Origin: Microbacterium lacus
GTDB taxonomy: Bacteria; Actinomycetota; Actinomycetes; Actinomycetales; Microbacteriaceae
Length of the DNA stretch: 64,000 bases
Assembly (NCBI RefSeq): GCF_039531105.1
Contig: NZ_BAAAPK010000001.1
Span: forward strand, 1,736,001-1,800,000
Direction of reading: 5' to 3'
The notes below the pieces were generated by a model. It was not told the origin of the DNA, did no database searches, and saw only the letters and a list, made by a program, of their open reading frames with translations. This document shows positions 60,601-64,000 of the stretch, one piece after another. The first letter of the stretch is position 1. Every line of letters starts with the position of its first letter. A program made the translations under genes and the position numbers.

Positions 60601-62284
60601 CCCAGGTGAGGAGATTGCGCTCCGGCCCGAGACCGAGGGCGAGAGAGGTGACGACTTCTTCGCGGATGGAATCCAGCGGCGGGTTCGTGACCTGCGCGAA
60701 CTGCTGCGTGAAGTAGTCGAACAGCAGGCGCGGACGCTCGCTGAGAACGGCGACCGGCGTGTCCGAGCCCATTGCGCCGAGCGGCTCGGCGCCGTTCTGC
60801 CCCATCGGGGTCAGCAGGATACGCACTTCCTCCTCGGTGTACCCGAACGTGCGCTGACGCCGGGTGATCGAGGCGATCGGGTGCACGATGTGCTCGCGCT
60901 CCGGCAGGTCGGCCAGGCGCACGCGGCCGGCGTCCAGCCATTCCTGCCACGGCTCGAGCGCGGCGAGCTCGGCCTTGATCTCCTCGTCCTCGACGATGCG
61001 GCGCTGCGCGGTGTCGACCAGGAACATCCGGCCGGGCCGCAGGCGCCCGCGGCGCTTGATGCGTTCGGGGGCGAAATCGAGGACGCCGGTCTCACTGCCG
61101 ATCACGACGAGTCCGTCGGTCGTCTCCGTCCAGCGGCCCGGGCGCAGCCCGTTGCGGTCCAGCGTCGCGCCGACGAGCGTGCCGTCCGTGAAGATGAGCG
61201 CGGCGGGGCCGTCCCACGGCTCCATCTGCATGGAGTGGAACTCGTAGAACGCACGCAGCTGCGGATCGATGTCCGCCTGCTTCTCGTACGCCTCGGGCAC
61301 CATCATCATGATCGCGTGCGGCAGGCTCCGACCCGTGAGGGTCAGCAGTTCCAGGACCTCGTCGAACGATGCCGAGTCGCTCGCGCCCTCCGTGCAGATC
61401 GGCAGGAGAGGCTCGATGTCGCCCAGGAGCTCCGACTCCAGCTGCGACTGACGCGCCCGCATCCAGTTGCGGTTCCCGTTGACGGTGTTGATCTCGCCGT
61501 TGTGGGCCAGCATCCGCAGCGGCTGCGCGAGCGGCCAGGACGGGAACGTGTTCGTGGAGTAGCGCGAGTGCACGACGGCGAGCTCCGAGGCGAAGCGCTC
61601 GTCCTGCAGATCGGGGTAGAACGGCTCGAGCTGGAGGGTCGTGACCATGCCCTTGTAGCCGAGCGTGCGGGAGGACAGCGAGACGAAGTACGCACCGAGC
61701 TCGGTGCGGGCGCGCTTGCGCAGCCGGAACGCGCGGCGGTCCAGTTCGATGCCCGACAGAGCGGGCGCGTCGCCGACGGCGGGCCGCGAGACGAACAGCT
61801 GCTCGAAGACGGGGCGCGCGTCGTACGCCAGCTTGCCGAGGTTCTCCTCCGCGGTCGGCACGTCACGCCAGCCGAGGATCTGCAGGTTCTCGCTCGCGGC
61901 GATCTTCTCGATCCCTGCCTTTTCGGCCGCGCGCTTGTCGTCGTCGCGCGGCAGGAAGATCATGCCGGCGGCGTACTCCCCTACGGGTGGCAGGTCGAAG
62001 CCGGTCACCGCGCGCAGGAATGCGTCGGGCATCTGGGTGAGGATCCCCGCACCGTCGCCCGTGCCGGCGTCGGAGCCGATCGCGCCGCGGTGCTCGAGGT
62101 TGCGGAGCGCCGTGAGCGCCAGATCGATGATGTCGTGCCCCGCCTCGCCGCGGAGCGTGGCGACCATCGCCAGACCGCACGCGTCCTTCTCGAACGCGGG
62201 GTTGTACATGCCCTGTCGGGGCGGAAGCGCGCCGAACGCGTGCGCGTCCGGACCGTGCGTGGGAAGACCAGGGCTCGAAGCCAT
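57689..62284 (-). CDS. gltB: Glutamate synthase large subunit
   Basis: 1531-residue alpha subunit of NADPH-glutamate synthase: an N-terminal glutaminase (Ntn) domain whose nucleophile is C36 in [11 protein letters not shown] after a short propeptide, a central linker, an FMN synthase domain ([26 protein letters not shown]) and a 3Fe-4S loop [15 protein letters not shown], then a C-terminal beta-helix domain. It turns glutamine and 2-oxoglutarate into two glutamates. Start set at ATG 62284, which has GAGGACGG upstream; an in-frame GTG at 62311 lacks a ribosome site. Confidence 0.95.
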   Translation of the reverse strand: MASSPGLPTHGPDAHAFGALPPRQGMYNPAFEKDACGLAMVATLRGEAGHDIIDLALTALRNLEHRGAIGSDAGTGDGAGILTQMPDAFLRAVTGFDLPPVGEYAAGMIFLPRDDDKRAAEKAGIEKIAASENLQILGWRDVPTAEENLGKLAYDARPVFEQLFVSRPAVGDAPALSGIELDRRAFRLRKRARTELGAYFVSLSSRTLGYKGMVTTLQLEPFYPDLQDERFASELAVVHSRYSTNTFPSWPLAQPLRMLAHNGEINTVNGNRNWMRARQSQLESELLGDIEPLLPICTEGASDSASFDEVLELLTLTGRSLPHAIMMMVPEAYEKQADIDPQLRAFYEFHSMQMEPWDGPAALIFTDGTLVGATLDRNGLRPGRWTETTDGLVVIGSETGVLDFAPERIKRRGRLRPGRMFLVDTAQRRIVEDEEIKAELAALEPWQEWLDAGRVRLADLPEREHIVHPIASITRRQRTFGYTEEEVRILLTPMGQNGAEPLGAMGSDTPVAVLSERPRLLFDYFTQQFAQVTNPPLDSIREEVVTSLALGLGPERNLLTWGADHARSVTLDFPVIDNDELAKIQHIDTALSGRSSVTIRGLYRVEAGHKGMQKRIAQMCAEVDEAIEDGAEFIVLSDRDSNKDLAPIPSLLMLAAVHHHLIRKQTRMKCGLVVEAGDVREVHHVATLIGYGASAVNPYLAMETVEYLVRAGYITGITPQKAVKNLIYALGKGVLKIMSKMGISTVSSYAGAQVFEAVGLSQEFVDAYFTGTETKLGGVSLDVIAAENAARHAYAYPEDAAVRAHERLWTGGEYQWRRDGSPHLFNPDTVFRLQHATRTRRYDIFREYTKLVDDQASELKTLRGLFALRTGVRTPVPLDEVEPVSSIVKRFSTGAMSYGSISKEAHETLAIAMNRIGAKSNTGEGGEDVDRLLDPERRSAIKQVASGRFGVTSLYLTEADDIQIKLAQGAKPGEGGQLPPTKVYPWVARTRHATAGVGLISPPPHHDIYSIEDLKQLIFDLKRANPGARVHVKLVSQSGIGAVAAGTAKALADVILVSGHDGGTGASPLNSLKHAGTPWELGLAETQQTLMLNGMRDRVVVQVDGQLKTGRDVVIGALLGAEEFGFATAPLVVSGCIMMRVCHLDTCPVGVATQNPVLRERFNGKPEFVVNFMEFIAEEVREYLAELGFRSLDEAIGHHELLDINGAVEHWKASGLDLAPILTGPAFGDDQARRNTRAQEHELEEHFDVPLIEAARDVIAHNGTMSFDLPIRNTERAVGTMLGHHVTRVHGENGMPAGSIVVNLTGSAGQSFGAFMPAGITLRLEGDSNDYVGKGLSGGQIVVRPPRDATFDASQNVIAGNVIGYGATQGTMFLRGVVGERFFVRNSGATAVVEGVGDHALEYMTGGLAVILGATGRNLGAGMSGGTAYVYKLDPQLVNREALASGELELGPLGAGDAEILRDLLEQHRTETDSTLAARLLEDFDGELENFVRVLPRDYAAVLQTRQEALAEGLDPDGDVVWTRILEVTGG

Positions 62285-62367
62285 GCCAACCGTCCTCACA
62301 TTGATGCTCACAACGGGACGACGTCGGCCCTGAACTGCGGAAGCTGAAGAGCCACCGAAAGAGTGGA

Positions 62368-63375
62368 CTACTTCGCGGCGGGTGTGCTTTCAGCCGGGCT
62401 TGTGGCCTGGCCCGGGGCGGTTCCCGAGGTGACTTCGATCGTCTGAGGTTCGCTGACGTCGACGTAGTCGCCGGATTCCTGCGATTGTACCGTGCCTGCG
62501 GGGGACCATTCGCGGCCCGGCACGTACGGGGACGGTTCGCGGCCCGGGTGGCGCCGCTTCTGAACGAAGAAGATGATCACGCCGATCACGACGCCGAAGA
62601 TCGCCGCCCACACATTGCTGCGCAGCCCCAGGATGATCTCGCTGGGGTCGATGCGGATCGACTCCCAGACGATGCGACCGGCGCTGTACCAGATGAGGTA
62701 CACGGCGAAAAGGCGACCCCACTGCAGGCCGAAGCGGCGGCCGACCCACAGCAGGACCAGCACGCCGAGACCGTTCCAGATCACTTCGTAGAGGAACGTG
62801 GGGTGGAACAGCGTGTCCGGAGCGAGTCCCTTCGGGAACGCCGAGTTGTCGGGGTCGATCTGCAGACCCCACGGCAGGTCGGTCGGCAGGCCGAACAGCT
62901 CCTGGTTGAACCAGTTGCCGAAGCGGCCCATCGCCTGGGCGAGGAGCAGGCCCGGCGCGAGCGCGTCGGCGAACGACCAGAAGCGGATGCCGGTCCATCG
63001 GCACCCGAGCCACGCGCCGATCGCGCCCCCGATCAGGGCGCCGTAGATCGCGATGCCGCCCTCCCAGATGCGGAAGATCGCCCAGATGTCGGTTCCGGGC
63101 CCGAAGTAGAACCCGGGGTGGGTGAGGACGTGGAAGATGCGGGCGCCGACGATCGCGAGCGGGACCGCGATGAGCGAGATGTCGATCACGACCCAGGGCT
63201 CGGCGCCGCGCTTGGTGAGCCGGTGGTTGGTCAGGAGCGTCGCGGCGATGATGCCGGCGATGATGCACAGCGCGTAGAAGTGGATGCGCAGCGGGCCGAG
63301 GTCGATGTAGCTGACGGAAGGGCTCGGGATGCTGGCCAGCACGCCGTGGAGCGCGCTCGAGGGGACGAACGTCAT
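62368..63375 (-). CDS. lgt: Prolipoprotein diacylglyceryl transferase
   Basis: 335-residue seven-helix membrane enzyme, first step of lipoprotein modification, which moves diacylglycerol from phosphatidylglycerol to the lipobox cysteine. Signature [16 protein letters not shown] and the stretch [15 protein letters not shown] are complete. The last 70 residues are a long polar actinobacterial tail ([18 protein letters not shown]). ATG start with a -10 box covering the trpA stop. Lnt is elsewhere in the window. Confidence 0.95.
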   Translation of the reverse strand: MTFVPSSALHGVLASIPSPSVSYIDLGPLRIHFYALCIIAGIIAATLLTNHRLTKRGAEPWVVIDISLIAVPLAIVGARIFHVLTHPGFYFGPGTDIWAIFRIWEGGIAIYGALIGGAIGAWLGCRWTGIRFWSFADALAPGLLLAQAMGRFGNWFNQELFGLPTDLPWGLQIDPDNSAFPKGLAPDTLFHPTFLYEVIWNGLGVLVLLWVGRRFGLQWGRLFAVYLIWYSAGRIVWESIRIDPSEIILGLRSNVWAAIFGVVIGVIIFFVQKRRHPGREPSPYVPGREWSPAGTVQSQESGDYVDVSEPQTIEVTSGTAPGQATSPAESTPAAK

Positions 63376-63381
63376 GCGTCG

Positions 63382-63387
63382 AGTCTA
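63382..63387 (-). promoter_or_regulatory. Leaderless -10 box TAGACT containing the trpA stop codon
   Basis: The TAG stop of trpA (63387-63385) is the first half of TAGACT, which ends six bases before the ATG of lgt at 63375. Confidence 0.6.
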
Positions 63388-64000
63388 AGCGGGCAGGCCC
63401 GTGCCCGCGGAAAGCGCTCGGGCGGTCTCGCCGAGCCCGTCGAGGCCGCCGTCGCGAAGCGCCCGCACGAGTGCAGTGCCCACGATCGCGCCGTCCGCGT
63501 AGTCGAGCACACCGGCGACCTGGTCGGGAGTCGAGATGCCGATGCCCACGCACGCGCGCAGCGGACCGGTGGCGCGGGCGCGCATGCGTTCGACGAGGCG
63601 ACGGGCGGCGGCATCCAATTCGGTCCGCTCCCCCGTGATCCCCATCGTCGAGACGGTGTAGACGAAGCCCGTGGAGGCGGCGACGATCATGTCCAGCCGC
63701 TCGTCGCTGGAGGTCGGCGCAGCGAGGAAGACACGGTCAAGGCCCGTCCGCTCGCTCGCGGCGATCCACTCCGCCGCCGAATCCGGTGTGATGTCCGGGG
63801 TGATCAGGCCCGCCCCGCCCGCAGCGGCGAGGTCGTCGGCGAAGCGGTCCACGCCGTACTGGGTGACGGGGTTCCAGTACGTCATGACGAGCACCGGCAC
63901 GTCGACCCGCCTCGTGATCTCGCGGACGGCGGTGAACGTGTCGCGGAGGCGGAAGCCGCCGGCGAGGGCGACCTGCGTCGCCTCCTGGATCACGGTGCCG
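63385..64000 (-). CDS. trpA: Tryptophan synthase alpha subunit, 5'-truncated by window edge
   Basis: C-terminal about 204 residues of TrpA, which cleaves indole-3-glycerol phosphate for the beta subunit. Visible: VPVLVMTYWNPVTQYGVDRF, TPDITPDSAAEW holding the catalytic Asp-type loop, VYTVSTMGITGER (the Gly-Thr/Thr-Gly phosphate loop in altered form) and VGIGISTPDQ. The frame is open to the window edge; complete TrpA is about 265 residues, so about 60 are missing. TrpB is expected upstream. Confidence 0.93.
   Translation of the reverse strand, partial: GTVIQEATQVALAGGFRLRDTFTAVREITRRVDVPVLVMTYWNPVTQYGVDRFADDLAAAGGAGLITPDITPDSAAEWIAASERTGLDRVFLAAPTSSDERLDMIVAASTGFVYTVSTMGITGERTELDAAARRLVERMRARATGPLRACVGIGISTPDQVAGVLDYADGAIVGTALVRALRDGGLDGLGETARALSAGTGLPA

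Noticed and set aside
59192..62347. 1051-residue open frame on the plus strand
   Set aside because: Antisense to gltB; the low-complexity Arg/Glu/Val/Leu composition and absence of any family motif mark it as a codon-usage shadow.
1..64000. Mobile elements, prophage, toxin-antitoxin or defence islands
   Set aside because: No transposase, integrase, restriction, Cas or phage structural protein was recognised among the genes; the window is ordinary core chromosome.

Overview
The window is 64 kb of chromosomal DNA from a high-GC actinobacterium, roughly 70 % G+C by eye. Actinobacterial markers include RbpA, the pafB-pafC-tatA-tatC-helY gene order, an ANTAR response regulator, a DUF6458 protein and a Mycobacterium-like leucine catabolic cluster. 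Protein flavour and gene content suggest Microbacteriaceae, probably Microbacterium or a close relative; this is inference, since no 16S rRNA is present. Genes are dense: no gene-free stretch exceeds about 260 bases, and I see no insertion sequence, prophage, CRISPR array or rRNA. Both window edges cut a gene (E1 beta at base 1, trpA at base 64000).

Layout. 1-10.6 kb: branched-chain oxoacid dehydrogenase E1 beta and E2, a Tat-exported phosphoesterase, then a TetR repressor divergent from an overlapping five-gene operon (acyl-CoA carboxylase beta and alpha, acyl-CoA dehydrogenase, MaoC hydratase, CitE-like lyase). Together these look like leucine breakdown via isovaleryl-CoA, with a possible itaconate side activity. 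10.6-20.5 kb: housekeeping genes (histidine phosphatase, sirtuin, rRNA/tRNA methyltransferase, SGNH hydrolase, helicase, ferritin-VIT metal transporter, tRNA-Leu(GAG), M20 peptidase, UppP, PAC2 protein). 20.5-30.9 kb: a conserved actinobacterial block HAD, trmI, FKBP lipoprotein, pafB, pafC, tatA, tatC, helY, lnt, with rbpA convergent. The Pup-proteasome genes that often sit in this neighbourhood are absent from it. 31-40.7 kb: GDPD, SPFH/NfeD pair, atypical SDR, S9 peptidase, AEC and SulP transporters, and a small VOC/HxlR operon with a clear operator. 40.8-50.3 kb: DHFR-like reductase, a CitA/CitB-type two-component system divergent from a CitMHS citrate transporter, second SGNH hydrolase, LLM monooxygenase plus MFS transporter, DUF885 protein. 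50.3-64 kb: polA, thioesterase, pdtaR, tRNA-Leu(CAA), SHOCT protein, pyruvate kinase, gltD, gltB, lgt and trpA.

Two window-wide signals stand out. First, at least 14 genes have a TANNNT hexamer ending 6-7 bases before the start codon, the layout of leaderless transcription; in two cases the -10 box contains the stop codon of the gene before. Second, the octamer GGATGCCG/CGGCATCC was counted 58 times by hand, about ten times a base-composition expectation, evenly in both orientations. I found no large unknown multi-gene system. The most notable local items are the paired TetR operators, the cysteine-free HxlR regulator with its promoter-embedded palindrome, and the stop-codon-embedded promoters.
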